Origin: Verrucomicrobiota bacterium
GTDB taxonomy: Bacteria > Verrucomicrobiota > Verrucomicrobiia > Limisphaerales > UBA1096
Length of the DNA stretch: 40,840 bases
Reading direction: 5' to 3'
Assembly: GCA_030747575.1 (NCBI GenBank)
Contig: JASLKI010000258.1
Coordinates: forward strand, 1-40,840
Shown: positions 15,805 to 24,457 of the stretch, piece by piece
How positions within the stretch are numbered: position 1 is the first letter of the stretch
Layout: the number at the start of each line of letters is the position of its first letter
Notes under the pieces: model-generated
What the model was told of the DNA's origin: nothing
What the model saw: only the letters and a program-made list of their open reading frames with translations
The model's database searches: none
Translations under genes and position numbers: made by a program

Positions 15805-16833
15805 TCAATCCAGTCGCAGCCACGACGCTTTTAGGTAGGCGGGTTCGGTTTTGGTAACCGGAAAATCCGGGGGTTGAATCGCCGAAAACGCCTCCACGAT
15901 TTTTCTGCCGCTTCCCCGGATTCCTCTTCTGACCTCTTCCCTGAACTTTGCATTGCTCAAGCCCGCCGCATTGCAGCAGGCAAGCAGCATTCCGCCATTG
16001 CGAACCAGGGGTGCCGCCGCCTTGGTCAAGCTGCTGTAGTCCCGCTTGGCCAGAAACACCCCGGACTGCTTCGAGCGCGAAAACGTGGGCGGATCCAGGA
16101 TGACTAAGTCATGCCTTTCCCCGCGCTTGGCCAAGCGCTTCATCCACTCTAGGGCGTCTCCGTAGATGAAATCGTGATCCTTGGGGTTCACTTGGTTGAG
16201 TAGGAAATTTTCGCGGCCCCAGTCGAGGTATTTGCGCGAGAGGTCTAGGTTGATGGTTGTGGCTCCTGTACGTGCTGCGCAGACCGAGAACGAGCAGGTA
16301 TATGAGAAAGCATTCAGTACCGTGGCAGTGCCGGGGGGCAAATTAAACACGGCGAATCCGGGTTCAATGTGGTTTGAGAGAATGCGCTGCCGGTTCTCTC
16401 TCATGTCGAGGAATAGCCCTGTAGAGTATCCTTGTTTCAGGCTCAAGCGGTACTTCAGGCCATTCTCCATCACTTCAAATTCGTCCGGAGCCTCCAATCC
16501 CATGATGATCCGAGGTGATGCGGAGGTCGTGTTGCTTCGCTGCACCATTCGGTTTAGTTTTTTGTAATAAACCCCCTTGATCTTGAGGGTGCCTTTCCAC
16601 TTTATAGCAGCCTCGAGTTGCGGGTCGGTGAGTGGCTGGGGCGACTGTATCAGCAGGAAATCGCCGAGACGGTCCACGTACAGATCCTTCCAGCGATCCG
16701 CATGGCCATGAATAAGCCGATAGGCGTTGGTTTTCGGGTCGCGACCGGATCGCAGCTTGCGCGGCGTGCCGACGGAGGATGATGGTTTTGTGTTCAACGG
16801 TTTACCAAAAGTGCCATTGCTCCTTTTCGGCAT
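15805..16833 (-). CDS. RlmI-like class I SAM-dependent rRNA methyltransferase
   Basis: The roughly 342-residue protein has a Rossmann methyltransferase core. GLFLDMRENR (139-148) is the RlmI/RlmK hallmark, TVLNAFSYTCSFSVCA is the SAM-binding motif I region, LDPPTFSR (246-253) is motif IV, and LLACCNAAG carries the candidate catalytic Cys. RlmI makes m5C in 23S rRNA; the exact target here is unproven. I use ATG 16833, preceded by AGGGG at 7 bases, which overlaps the end of the CPBP gene by 32 bases. The open frame extends further, but that part would lie inside the CPBP gene. One exact CTTGGCCAAG lies at 16126 and encodes LAK. Confidence 0.85.
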   Translation of the reverse strand: MPKRSNGTFGKPLNTKPSSSVGTPRKLRSGRDPKTNAYRLIHGHADRWKDLYVDRLGDFLLIQSPQPLTDPQLEAAIKWKGTLKIKGVYYKKLNRMVQRSNTTSASPRIIMGLEAPDEFEVMENGLKYRLSLKQGYSTGLFLDMRENRQRILSNHIEPGFAVFNLPPGTATVLNAFSYTCSFSVCAARTGATTINLDLSRKYLDWGRENFLLNQVNPKDHDFIYGDALEWMKRLAKRGERHDLVILDPPTFSRSKQSGVFLAKRDYSSLTKAAAPLVRNGGMLLACCNAAGLSNAKFREEVRRGIRGSGRKIVEAFSAIQPPDFPVTKTEPAYLKASWLRLD

Positions 16834-17491
16834 AGCCGAACCCCTGCGTGATAACCCAAAGCCCAAGCAGTAGGTTGGTGACGGCGTGTGCGGTGATGGC
16901 GTCACCGATCCGGTTTGTGCGGATCACCAGTAATTGGTAAATGATGCCACAGGCAATGCCGGCCAGCCAGTGCTGGTGAGTGAATCCGAATATGATTGAT
17001 GTGATCAGGAAGGGTTTAACTGCGAACGAGTTATGTGCGGTGAACATCCAGTTCGGAGCAAGAATGTAGCGGTAGAGGAATGAGCGGTAAAACACCTCCT
17101 CAAGCATCGGCACCAGCAGCGTCGAGCCAGCGATGCGCACGCCGGCGAAAAACCAATACATTGCCGGTGCGTTATCGAAGTGGTCGGGTAGGTTCCACGA
17201 ATCGTCCGGCTGGCTCAACTTCGGGTACTGCACATCCAGCGCCACCCAGATCATAAACACCAGTGTTCCGGCAAACAACGCCTCAAAACTGATCCGCCAT
17301 CGCATCTCGGAAACCAGCGGCCAAGTCACCCAAATCATCCATGCTCCAACAAGGCACTTGGCCAGATAAACCCAGAAATGCGATTCCGGGCCAAGGCTGC
17401 CTTGGCACGAAGTGAGCAAGAGGAACACGACAAACGGCAGCGCCCTTGCAAGAAGCGGAGATGCCTTCAATATGGCGGTTAACGAGTTCAT
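16802..17491 (-). CDS. CPBP (CAAX protease-related) intramembrane metalloprotease
   Basis: The 229-residue membrane protein has about six hydrophobic segments. Motif 1 is EEVFYRSF (Glu131, Glu132, Arg136), motif 2 FGFTHQHW (His172), and a later His occurs in ITAHAVTN; these are the CPBP metalloprotease residues. The pattern resembles the CAAX-related proteases found with PEP-CTERM/exosortase systems, but no exosortase is in the window. Its start overlaps hisC by 4 bases (ATGA), and its end overlaps the methyltransferase, so it belongs to the hisD-hisC transcript. Why a protease would be tied to histidine genes is unclear; the link may be only positional. Confidence 0.85.
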   Translation of the reverse strand: MNSLTAILKASPLLARALPFVVFLLLTSCQGSLGPESHFWVYLAKCLVGAWMIWVTWPLVSEMRWRISFEALFAGTLVFMIWVALDVQYPKLSQPDDSWNLPDHFDNAPAMYWFFAGVRIAGSTLLVPMLEEVFYRSFLYRYILAPNWMFTAHNSFAVKPFLITSIIFGFTHQHWLAGIACGIIYQLLVIRTNRIGDAITAHAVTNLLLGLWVITQGFGYAEKEQWHFW

Positions 17492-18630
17492 GGGGGCCTG
17501 TTGGAGCGATGGATGGCCCGTGTTGCTGAGAGGAATTTCCTCATCTCTGTCTCGGTGCCGATGGTGATGCGGAGCCAGTCACGCACTTTGGGCGCATCAA
17601 ACCATCGGGTTAGGATTTTCCTCACCCGCAATTGCTGAAACCATTCGGCAGCAGTGATGCCGGTCGGCCTGGCAAAAATGAAATTGGCTTGACTGGGCAG
17701 CACCTCAAAGCCAAGGGCCTCGAGTGACCCGGTGGTTTTGGTTCGCCACTGAACGATGTGCTCGAACTGCTTTCGGTAGTGTCCGATGTCCGAGAGTGTG
17801 GCCAGTGCCGCCGTCTGGCCAAGTCCATTAACGTTATAGCTGTCCCGTATCCTGTCCAGCGCCCCAATGAGTACCGGGTGGCCGACGAGGTAGCCTATCC
17901 GCTGAAAGCAAAGCGAGTAAGCCTTGCTAAACGTACGGGACACGATGACGTGCGGGAACCGCTTGGGCAAACGCAGCGCATTTTCGTCGGCGAAGTCAAC
18001 ATACGCCTCGTCCAGGATTGTCACGCCACTTTGCGCAGCGCAAAGTTTGCTCAAGTCGCTCGTTGCGTAGCCGCGTCCGCTGGGCGCGTTCGGCGTCGTG
18101 ATGTAGCTGAGCGCCGCGCTGAAATTCCAGTTACTCTTTTGCAAGGCCTCATTTGTTGGCAACTCAAAACTAGCGGGCAGCTTGACCTCGTTGCGCCTCG
18201 CGCCGTGAATGTCAGCGAGAATCGGGTAAAGCGAGTAGCTCGGCGTGAAGTACTGGATGGTTTGTTTCGCGATTTGCCGACGGGTTGTTGCGCCGGCTTG
18301 GCGCGGCTCGGCGAATGCGCGGGTGGCTAGGGCGAGCAACTCGTCGGAGCCGTTGCCCACGATGATGTTTTCACGCTTGCAGCCGTGGAACTTGGCAAGA
18401 GCTTCGCGCAGCGGTCGCGCGGCCGGGTCGGGGTAACGGCGCAGCCGCTCATCGGTAGCCGACCGAATGGCGCGGATGACCTTGGGCGAGGGCGGCGCAG
18501 GGTTCTCGTTCGTGTTGAGCTTGATGAGCCCGGGAACCTTCGGTTGCTCGCCCGGCACGTAGCCGTGCAGCTTTCGCACTATCGGACGAACCAGTTGTCG
18601 CGGGGAGTGATCTCTGCGCTTGGTTGTCAT
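17488..18630 (-). CDS. hisC: Histidinol-phosphate aminotransferase
   Basis: This PLP enzyme converts imidazole-acetol phosphate to histidinol phosphate. Family landmarks are LIKLNTNENPAPPSP, VGNGSDELL, TTPNAPSG (usually NPNNPTG), LDEAYVDFA (Asp207), and SRTFSKAYSL with the PLP-binding Lys236, then RIGY. At 380 residues it is slightly long because of a basic N-terminus (about 1-15). ATG 18630 is preferred over the TTG one codon earlier. It lies 9 bases after hisD and overlaps the CPBP gene. Cytoplasmic. Confidence 0.93.
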   Translation of the reverse strand: MTTKRRDHSPRQLVRPIVRKLHGYVPGEQPKVPGLIKLNTNENPAPPSPKVIRAIRSATDERLRRYPDPAARPLREALAKFHGCKRENIIVGNGSDELLALATRAFAEPRQAGATTRRQIAKQTIQYFTPSYSLYPILADIHGARRNEVKLPASFELPTNEALQKSNWNFSAALSYITTPNAPSGRGYATSDLSKLCAAQSGVTILDEAYVDFADENALRLPKRFPHVIVSRTFSKAYSLCFQRIGYLVGHPVLIGALDRIRDSYNVNGLGQTAALATLSDIGHYRKQFEHIVQWRTKTTGSLEALGFEVLPSQANFIFARPTGITAAEWFQQLRVRKILTRWFDAPKVRDWLRITIGTETEMRKFLSATRAIHRSNRPP

Positions 18631-18639
18631 CAAGTGTAA

Positions 18640-19935
18640 TTAATCCTCGAGGCGAATTTCGGCCGAATGGCCGTGGGCGTCGAGTCCCTCCATTTCGGCG
18701 AATGTCCGGATCGTTTCGATAGACTTGGCCAAGGCGAGCCTGTTGTATCTCACAACGCTGGTGCGGCGCTGGAATTGATCCACGGTCAAGCCGGCGAACG
18801 AAGCACCAGCGCCCCCGGTGGGCAGCGTGTGACTGGGGCCGGCCACGTAGTCGCCGAGGACGGTTGGCGTCCACGGGCCAACAAAAATTGCGCCGACGGT
18901 GGTGAGGGCTTTCACGGCCTGTCCGGGCTTTCGGAGCATCAGTTCGCAATGCTCCGGCGCGATGCGGTTGGCGAGGGCGATGCCGTCGTTGATCGATTTC
19001 ACGTGGATGAGCCACCCGTTTTTCCTGAGTGCCTTCCGAATGAACTCGCGGCGCGACAACGCGGGGAGTTGTTGCTTTAGTTCCCGCTGCACGTCGCCAA
19101 TGAGCTTTTTGGAATTGCTGGCCAACCAAACGCGCTCGTCGCCGGAGCCGTGCTCGGCTTGCGCGAGCAGGTCAGCGGCGGCGAACTTCGGGTTGGCCGA
19201 CGAGTCTGCGAGGATGAACATCTCGCTTGGCCCGGGCAGCAGGTCGATGGCCACGCGGCCAAACAACAGTCGCTTAGCAGCGACGACGTAGGCGTTGCCG
19301 GGGCCGAAGATTTTTTGCACGGGATGGATGGTCTTGGTTCCGCAAGCCATCGCGGCGATGGCCTGCGCGCCACCGACACAATACACCTCGGTGGCTCCGG
19401 CTAGAGCAAGCGCGGCGAGCAGGGCGGTATTGATCTGGCCGTCTTTACCGCAGGGAGTGCAGGCGACGATTTCGCGGCAGCCGGCAACCTTGGCCAGGGT
19501 GACGGTCATCAGCGTGGTCGATGCCAGGGGGGCTGTCCCGCCGGGAATGTACACGCCAACTCGTGCGAACGGATCGAACTTTTCACCGACCACGCCGCCT
19601 TGGGCGTTGCGGGCATGCCAGTTCTTCCGGAGGGATCGTTTTGCGAATAAGGTGACGTTGGCTTTTGCCAGGCGGATGGCCTTGCGGGTGCGGGCGTCGG
19701 TGGCGCCCCAAGCGCCAGCAAGTTCGGCTTGGCTGACGCGCAGTTTGCCCGGGGTAAGCTTGGCTCCATCGAACTTTTCCGTGTAATCAAGCAGTGCCTT
19801 GTCGCCGCGGCGCTGGACTGTGCGGATGATTTCAAGCGCTCGCTGCTCGACAACCGGATCGAAAAGGCTGGAGGCAGCGATGAGCTTGTTCAGTTTGGCG
19901 GAGAAGGCGGAATCCGTGTGCCGGATCAAATTCAT
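18640..19935 (-). CDS. hisD: Histidinol dehydrogenase
   Basis: This Zn2+- and NAD+-dependent enzyme performs the last two oxidations of histidine synthesis. The 431-residue length is normal. Visible motifs are VGVYIPGGTAPLASTTLM, KIFGPGNAYV, DLLPGPSEMFILAD, LAQAEHGSGD (Gln/His zinc ligands), IAPEHCEL (catalytic Glu-His), and GDYVAGPSHTLPTGG. It is the first gene of a minus-strand cluster with hisC, the CPBP protease and the RlmI-like gene. The ATG at 19935 gives the usual short N-terminus. Confidence 0.95.
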   Translation of the reverse strand: MNLIRHTDSAFSAKLNKLIAASSLFDPVVEQRALEIIRTVQRRGDKALLDYTEKFDGAKLTPGKLRVSQAELAGAWGATDARTRKAIRLAKANVTLFAKRSLRKNWHARNAQGGVVGEKFDPFARVGVYIPGGTAPLASTTLMTVTLAKVAGCREIVACTPCGKDGQINTALLAALALAGATEVYCVGGAQAIAAMACGTKTIHPVQKIFGPGNAYVVAAKRLLFGRVAIDLLPGPSEMFILADSSANPKFAAADLLAQAEHGSGDERVWLASNSKKLIGDVQRELKQQLPALSRREFIRKALRKNGWLIHVKSINDGIALANRIAPEHCELMLRKPGQAVKALTTVGAIFVGPWTPTVLGDYVAGPSHTLPTGGAGASFAGLTVDQFQRRTSVVRYNRLALAKSIETIRTFAEMEGLDAHGHSAEIRLED

Positions 19936-20092
19936 CGGGTGGGAAGATAGTGGAAGAAGCCCGGAAAAGTCAAAGCTGGGAGGCTTGTCAAGTAACTTTG
20001 GAGATCAAGAGGAGAGAAAAAATATTTTTTAGGTTTGACGAGACAGGTTGGATTATGTCGTTATTACTAACCTCTTTTATTGAGTTCTAGCG

Positions 20093-23000
20093 ATGTCCCG
20101 AACAGCCAAGAAAAAAAAGCCGATCGTCAGTTCAGCGAAAGCGTCTAAGTACGACGCGCACCACGCTGTCATCAACAACACCTACGGCGACTTCGCGGAC
20201 CTGCGCCACCAGTTGTCCGAATCCAAGGAGGACGTGGCCGAGCGGGCCAAGCTGCTGCAGATTTTTTCGGCGTGCAACGATTCGCAGCGTTCGTGGCTTT
20301 TGCTGGAGGATTATTTCGACAAGCTCAACCTGGCCCGCAAGGATTTCAGTCAGGACGACTGGTGGGGCGGCATGGCGAAGAGCAGCGGGGACGTTCGGTT
20401 AGAGGACTTGGCGCTGGTATTCATGAAGTCGGGGCGCTCGGTGCCCAACGAGTTGATGTCGTATGCCAACTTCACGCGCTTTGCCGAAGTGGAGCAGGCT
20501 GAAAAAGACCATCAACTTTTCAAGGGGCTTGAGGAATGGATGTTCCCTCCAACGCCGGTTCATCTCGACGCGCCCCGTGCTGCGTTGCGTGTGGTGGGGC
20601 GTCTTGTTGAGGACACGGAGTTGCCGGGCTTGTACAAGCTTGGGGTGGAGATTCACGTCATACGCCCCCGCACCGGCGATCGTGTGAAGACGCTGGACGA
20701 CATGGCTGACCTGACCATGCGAGCCGCTCACGAGCAGGAGTTGTTTCCCTCCAACGACTGGTCGTTTATCCGGTGGTCTTCCGGTGTCAGGCATGACTAC
20801 GACACGGAGGCGGAGCTGATTCCGCTGGGTGGTGCGGAGTTGCTGAAGTGGCTGGTGCAGTGGGGGAAATCCGGGCGAATTCATCTCGAGGGCGAAAAGA
20901 AGCCGATACAGTTTCTGGGGCGGATCATCGAGATGGAGCCCCACTTGGAGAAGGCTGAATCGGATCTGTTCTTCACACATGAGGTCAAACTGCCCGACAA
21001 GAAAACCTGCACCATGTCCGAAGTGAGATTTTTTGCCGGTGACCCCACGCTGGCTCTGATCGGGGGCGAGGTATTTCTTCTGCGCAACTCTCCCTCGCAC
21101 GAGGTGCTTGGGAATTGGGCCAAGATGAAAAGGGCGCCGGTGTCGAAGCTGACGCATCGCCTGCTCACCAAACTACGCAAGATCACCACCAACAACGGGG
21201 TGAATTGGGAGCAGCTTTGTAAGACGCACAAGGCGACACCACGATTTGTCTTTGAGATGGCCAGTGACACCGTTCGACTGAAACTCCTGGCCAAGAGCGA
21301 ATCAGACAAGAGTCTCTGGCAGTGGAACGGCCATGAATGGGCTCGGGAACAATCAGGGAAACAAAAACCGAACAAACCGGAAGTACTCGATGACGATCGT
21401 CTTGAGGCGGCCGTCGGATGGCTCAAGCGGCTGGACTGGTTCACGCCGGAGCCGGGCCTTTGGGTGGGAGACGCCAACCCTCTTTTTCTGGAGAGCCTGC
21501 ACGCCGCCTGGCCGGACAAGCCTGACGCGGAGTATCTTGGTGACACGGAATTCAAGCGACTGTTCCTCCAGCCCAAGCGCCTCAAGCCCAAGTTAATCGT
21601 CCGGGGTAGCGGCATCGATTGGCTTTCTGTCTCCGCTGAGTGGGAGGAGGAGGGGCTGAAGCTGACTGAGCGCGATCTCCAGCAACTCGCAGCTGCCAGC
21701 GGCAACTTTGTCAATCTACCCGATGCCGGCTGGGTTCAGTTGGATCAAAAGGCCGTGCAGGATGCACAGGAGGCGATGGCGGACCTTGGGGTGGATGGCT
21801 TGTCCGCAGTCGAACAGAAGGTCGGGTTGGAGCAGGCTGCGCACCTGGACGAGGACGGCTTGGCCAAGTTTGTCCCATCCGAGGAGCTGGAGCAGTTGCG
21901 GGGACGCCTGGATGAATTCGAGGGGGTTGAACACACTGAACTGCCGGATGGGATTCACGCCCAGTTGCGCCCGTACCAGGTGGAAGGCTTTAGTTTTCTT
22001 TGCCACTTGGCCAAGTTCAAGCTGGGCGGAATTCTTGCGGACGATATGGGTCTAGGCAAGACGCTGCAAACGCTTGCTTGGCTGTTGTGGTTGAGGACCA
22101 GTCGCCGGAAGAATGCCAAGACAAAGCCGACGTTGGTTGTCTGTCCCGCCTCGGTTTTGCACAACTGGCGTCGTGAATCGGAACGGTTCACCCCAAAGAT
22201 GAAGGTGCTTGTCTTGGAAAGCGGCCGAGCCCGGCACAACCTTCGCAAACGAATTCCCGACTATGACATCGTGGTTACCAATTATTCAATCCTTCGCCGT
22301 GACCTTGACGAGTTGGCCAAGTTTGCTTTCCGCGCCATCGTGCTCGACGAGGCGCAGTTCATCAAGAATCCCGGGGCGCAGGTGACCAAGTCGGTCAAGG
22401 AACTCAAGGCCGACCACAAGTTGGCGCTGACCGGCACGCCGATCGAGAACCGCATGCTCGATCTGTGGAGCATCGTAGATTTTGTCCAGCCCAACTATCT
22501 CGGCAACCAGCAGCATTTCAGCCAGGTTTACGATTTGCGGGCGTCGGAAAAGGACGAGAACGCCGCCCGGCTTGGGCGCAAAAAGCTCTCGGCCAAGCTG
22601 CGGCCGTTGTTGCTGCGCCGCGTCAAGAAACAGGTTGCCAAGGATCTTCCTGACCGGATCGAGCAGCGGCTAGACTGTGAGTTGCCCGAAGAGCAGCGCA
22701 AATTGTACCTCGCCGAGTTGAAGCGCAGCCGTGAACAGGTCATGAAAGCCGTTCAGCAGAAGGGCGTTGCCAAGAGTAAGATGCACGTGCTTGCTGCACT
22801 GACACGGTTGCGGCAGATCTGTTGTCATCCTGGCCTGGTTGGTAGCGACACGGAATCCGGCAAAATGGAAACGCTATTCGAGCTGGTCGAACCACTGCTT
22901 GAGGAGGGTCATAAGGTGCTGGTATTCAGTCAGTTTGTGCGGATGCTTCAGATTCTAGAGAAGGAATGCTCAGACAGGGGGATGCCCACCTATATGCTGA

Positions 23001-23362
23001 CCGGCGAAACCAAAAACCGGCAGGATGTCGTGAATGCTTTTCAGGAGGCCGAGTCGCCGTCGGTGTTCCTTCTCAGCCTACGGGCGGCCGGCACCGGCCT
23101 AAACCTGACGAGCGCCAGTTACGTGGTCATTTACGATCCGTGGTGGAATCCTGCCGTCGAGGCGCAGGCGATCGACCGCACGCATCGCATCGGTCAAACC
23201 GCCACGGTGAATGCATACAAGATGATTTCACCGGGCACGGTTGAGGAGAAAATATGGGATTTGCAGCAGCGCAAAGCCAAGACGGTATCTGACGTGCTCG
23301 GCGAAGACGGTTTCGCCAAGGGCCTGACAACGAACGACCTCGAGTACCTGTTCTCGGATTAA
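20093..23362 (+). CDS. Large Snf2-family ATPase with SNF2-associated N-terminal region
   Basis: The 1,089-residue protein carries a superfamily 2 Snf2/HepA-type motor in its C-terminal 480 residues: Walker A DDMGLGKT (about 648-655), Walker B LDEAQ (about 750), ALTGTPIENR, SLRAAGTGLNL, YDPWWNP, and IDRTHRIGQ (about 1027). The N-terminal ~600 residues are a bacterial SNF2-associated region without recognised catalytic motifs. Such proteins translocate on double-stranded DNA and remodel protein-DNA complexes; RapA-like recycling of RNA polymerase, repair or defence roles are all possible. No methyltransferase or nuclease is adjacent, so a restriction-type system is not supported. Strong basic N-terminus (KKKK). 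Transcribed alone; three copies of TTGGCCAAG lie in it or close to its end. Confidence 0.9.
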   Translation: MSRTAKKKKPIVSSAKASKYDAHHAVINNTYGDFADLRHQLSESKEDVAERAKLLQIFSACNDSQRSWLLLEDYFDKLNLARKDFSQDDWWGGMAKSSGDVRLEDLALVFMKSGRSVPNELMSYANFTRFAEVEQAEKDHQLFKGLEEWMFPPTPVHLDAPRAALRVVGRLVEDTELPGLYKLGVEIHVIRPRTGDRVKTLDDMADLTMRAAHEQELFPSNDWSFIRWSSGVRHDYDTEAELIPLGGAELLKWLVQWGKSGRIHLEGEKKPIQFLGRIIEMEPHLEKAESDLFFTHEVKLPDKKTCTMSEVRFFAGDPTLALIGGEVFLLRNSPSHEVLGNWAKMKRAPVSKLTHRLLTKLRKITTNNGVNWEQLCKTHKATPRFVFEMASDTVRLKLLAKSESDKSLWQWNGHEWAREQSGKQKPNKPEVLDDDRLEAAVGWLKRLDWFTPEPGLWVGDANPLFLESLHAAWPDKPDAEYLGDTEFKRLFLQPKRLKPKLIVRGSGIDWLSVSAEWEEEGLKLTERDLQQLAAASGNFVNLPDAGWVQLDQKAVQDAQEAMADLGVDGLSAVEQKVGLEQAAHLDEDGLAKFVPSEELEQLRGRLDEFEGVEHTELPDGIHAQLRPYQVEGFSFLCHLAKFKLGGILADDMGLGKTLQTLAWLLWLRTSRRKNAKTKPTLVVCPASVLHNWRRESERFTPKMKVLVLESGRARHNLRKRIPDYDIVVTNYSILRRDLDELAKFAFRAIVLDEAQFIKNPGAQVTKSVKELKADHKLALTGTPIENRMLDLWSIVDFVQPNYLGNQQHFSQVYDLRASEKDENAARLGRKKLSAKLRPLLLRRVKKQVAKDLPDRIEQRLDCELPEEQRKLYLAELKRSREQVMKAVQQKGVAKSKMHVLAALTRLRQICCHPGLVGSDTESGKMETLFELVEPLLEEGHKVLVFSQFVRMLQILEKECSDRGMPTYMLTGETKNRQDVVNAFQEAESPSVFLLSLRAAGTGLNLTSASYVVIYDPWWNPAVEAQAIDRTHRIGQTATVNAYKMISPGTVEEKIWDLQQRKAKTVSDVLGEDGFAKGLTTNDLEYLFSD

Positions 23363-23372
23363 CCTCCTGCGT

Positions 23373-23388
23373 TTGGCCAAGCGCTTGG
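23373..23388. repeat. Fused palindromes TTGGCCAAG and CCAAGCGCTTGG between convergent genes
   Basis: TTGGCCAAG at 23373-23381 overlaps the perfect 12-bp palindrome CCAAGCGCTTGG at 23377-23388. It fills the 30-base gap between the ends of the Snf2 gene and the DUF1214 gene. RNA from either strand could fold here, so it may act as a shared terminator, but no T-run follows. Confidence 0.85.
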
Positions 23389-23392
23389 ATGA

Positions 23393-24457
23393 CTAAAGCT
23401 TCTCGACGCGAAAATTGGGCTGCCTCCATTCGCCGCTTGGCAGCAGCCAGCGAAAGATCACGCCTCCTTCGCGGTGCCCGGTGGTGTCGAGTTGGTTTGC
23501 TTCACCGGAGTCGCGGTGCGCCACGACGATTCGGAACGATCCGTCCGCTTCCAGTTTCACCTGCGAATGATTCAGGATGATTTGCTGGTTCACAAAATCG
23601 CGCGACTCAAGCCAGCGACTGCACAATTGAACCGACCAGTAAGCGCACTCGGGCGCGCGCCCTTCCATTACAAGCGCCTCGTCTTTCTCAAGCTTGTACC
23701 AGCCGCCAACGTACTCATTGTCCGGCGTGGGGAAAAGGCTGTCGAGCCCCACTTCCGTGCTGTCGACGCTGACCGTATTCGGCTGCTTCATCCAAGCTTC
23801 CGAGGCGATTTGCGTGGACTTAAATGTGCGCGACAGACTTTGGCTTAACGCCCGCAACCGGTGCGTGATTCCCTCAACTGTCGGGGCCGGTGGCGGCGTG
23901 ATGTCATCAAGCAGCTCGATGTTCAACTCGGCCGGTTTTTGTCGCAGGTCGGTGAAGTACTGGCGCGTCACCAGCGTACGGGCGATGTTGTCAAGTTGAA
24001 CCCAGTTTTTTACGCCGTCCGGTCGTTCGGCGGAAAGTACCAACTCAAAGCGGTCATCGTCGTCGAACACCATGTTAGCATCGCAGACGTTGGCCAGGAT
24101 GCAGTTCGCCCGACCGCGCAGCCCGTACAGGCAGAAGGCCAGGTACAGCTCCTCCCCGCGCCGGCCGTGAATGCGGTAGCGCAGGGCAGGATTCAGCGTG
24201 GCCCTGTGGTACAGGGTGTCTGGGTTGTCCACGAAAAATTTTCGGATAGGCGACATGATCTGTACAAGGCTCGGCGGGTTTGGGTCCTGTTCCACCTGAA
24301 ATTCCGTCATGGCGACCAGAATGCGAGTGAGGAAGCGGTAGCCCTCGGCGCGTTCTGATGCGTCGCGTCCCTCGGTCAACGCCTCCACTTGTGTCGCTGC
24401 ATTCGTGAGTTGTGCGGTCAGTGTTGCCCACGCCTTCGTCAATTCGTCGTTGTTCAT
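23393..24457 (-). CDS. DUF1214 domain-containing protein
   Basis: The roughly 354-residue protein starts MNNDELTKAW and is predicted to be soluble, with no signal peptide. The C-terminal half carries the DUF1214 pattern (GGWYKLEKDEALVMEG, AYWSVQLCSRWLESRD, NHSQVKLEADGSFRIV, VIFRWLLPSGEWRQP). The domain has no firmly assigned reaction. ATG 24457 overlaps the stop of the upstream sulfotransferase gene as ATGA, so the two are coupled; the open frame extends about 36 codons upstream into that gene. It is last in the SDR-sulfotransferase-DUF1214 run, which suggests these three act on a common small molecule (inference). Confidence 0.85.
   Translation of the reverse strand: MNNDELTKAWATLTAQLTNAATQVEALTEGRDASERAEGYRFLTRILVAMTEFQVEQDPNPPSLVQIMSPIRKFFVDNPDTLYHRATLNPALRYRIHGRRGEELYLAFCLYGLRGRANCILANVCDANMVFDDDDRFELVLSAERPDGVKNWVQLDNIARTLVTRQYFTDLRQKPAELNIELLDDITPPPAPTVEGITHRLRALSQSLSRTFKSTQIASEAWMKQPNTVSVDSTEVGLDSLFPTPDNEYVGGWYKLEKDEALVMEGRAPECAYWSVQLCSRWLESRDFVNQQIILNHSQVKLEADGSFRIVVAHRDSGEANQLDTTGHREGGVIFRWLLPSGEWRQPNFRVEKL

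Noticed and set aside
20093..23362. Snf2 ATPase as part of a defence system (DISARM- or restriction-like)
   Set aside because: No methyltransferase, nuclease, PLD or DUF1998-type partner is adjacent; neighbours are hisD and a DUF1214 gene.
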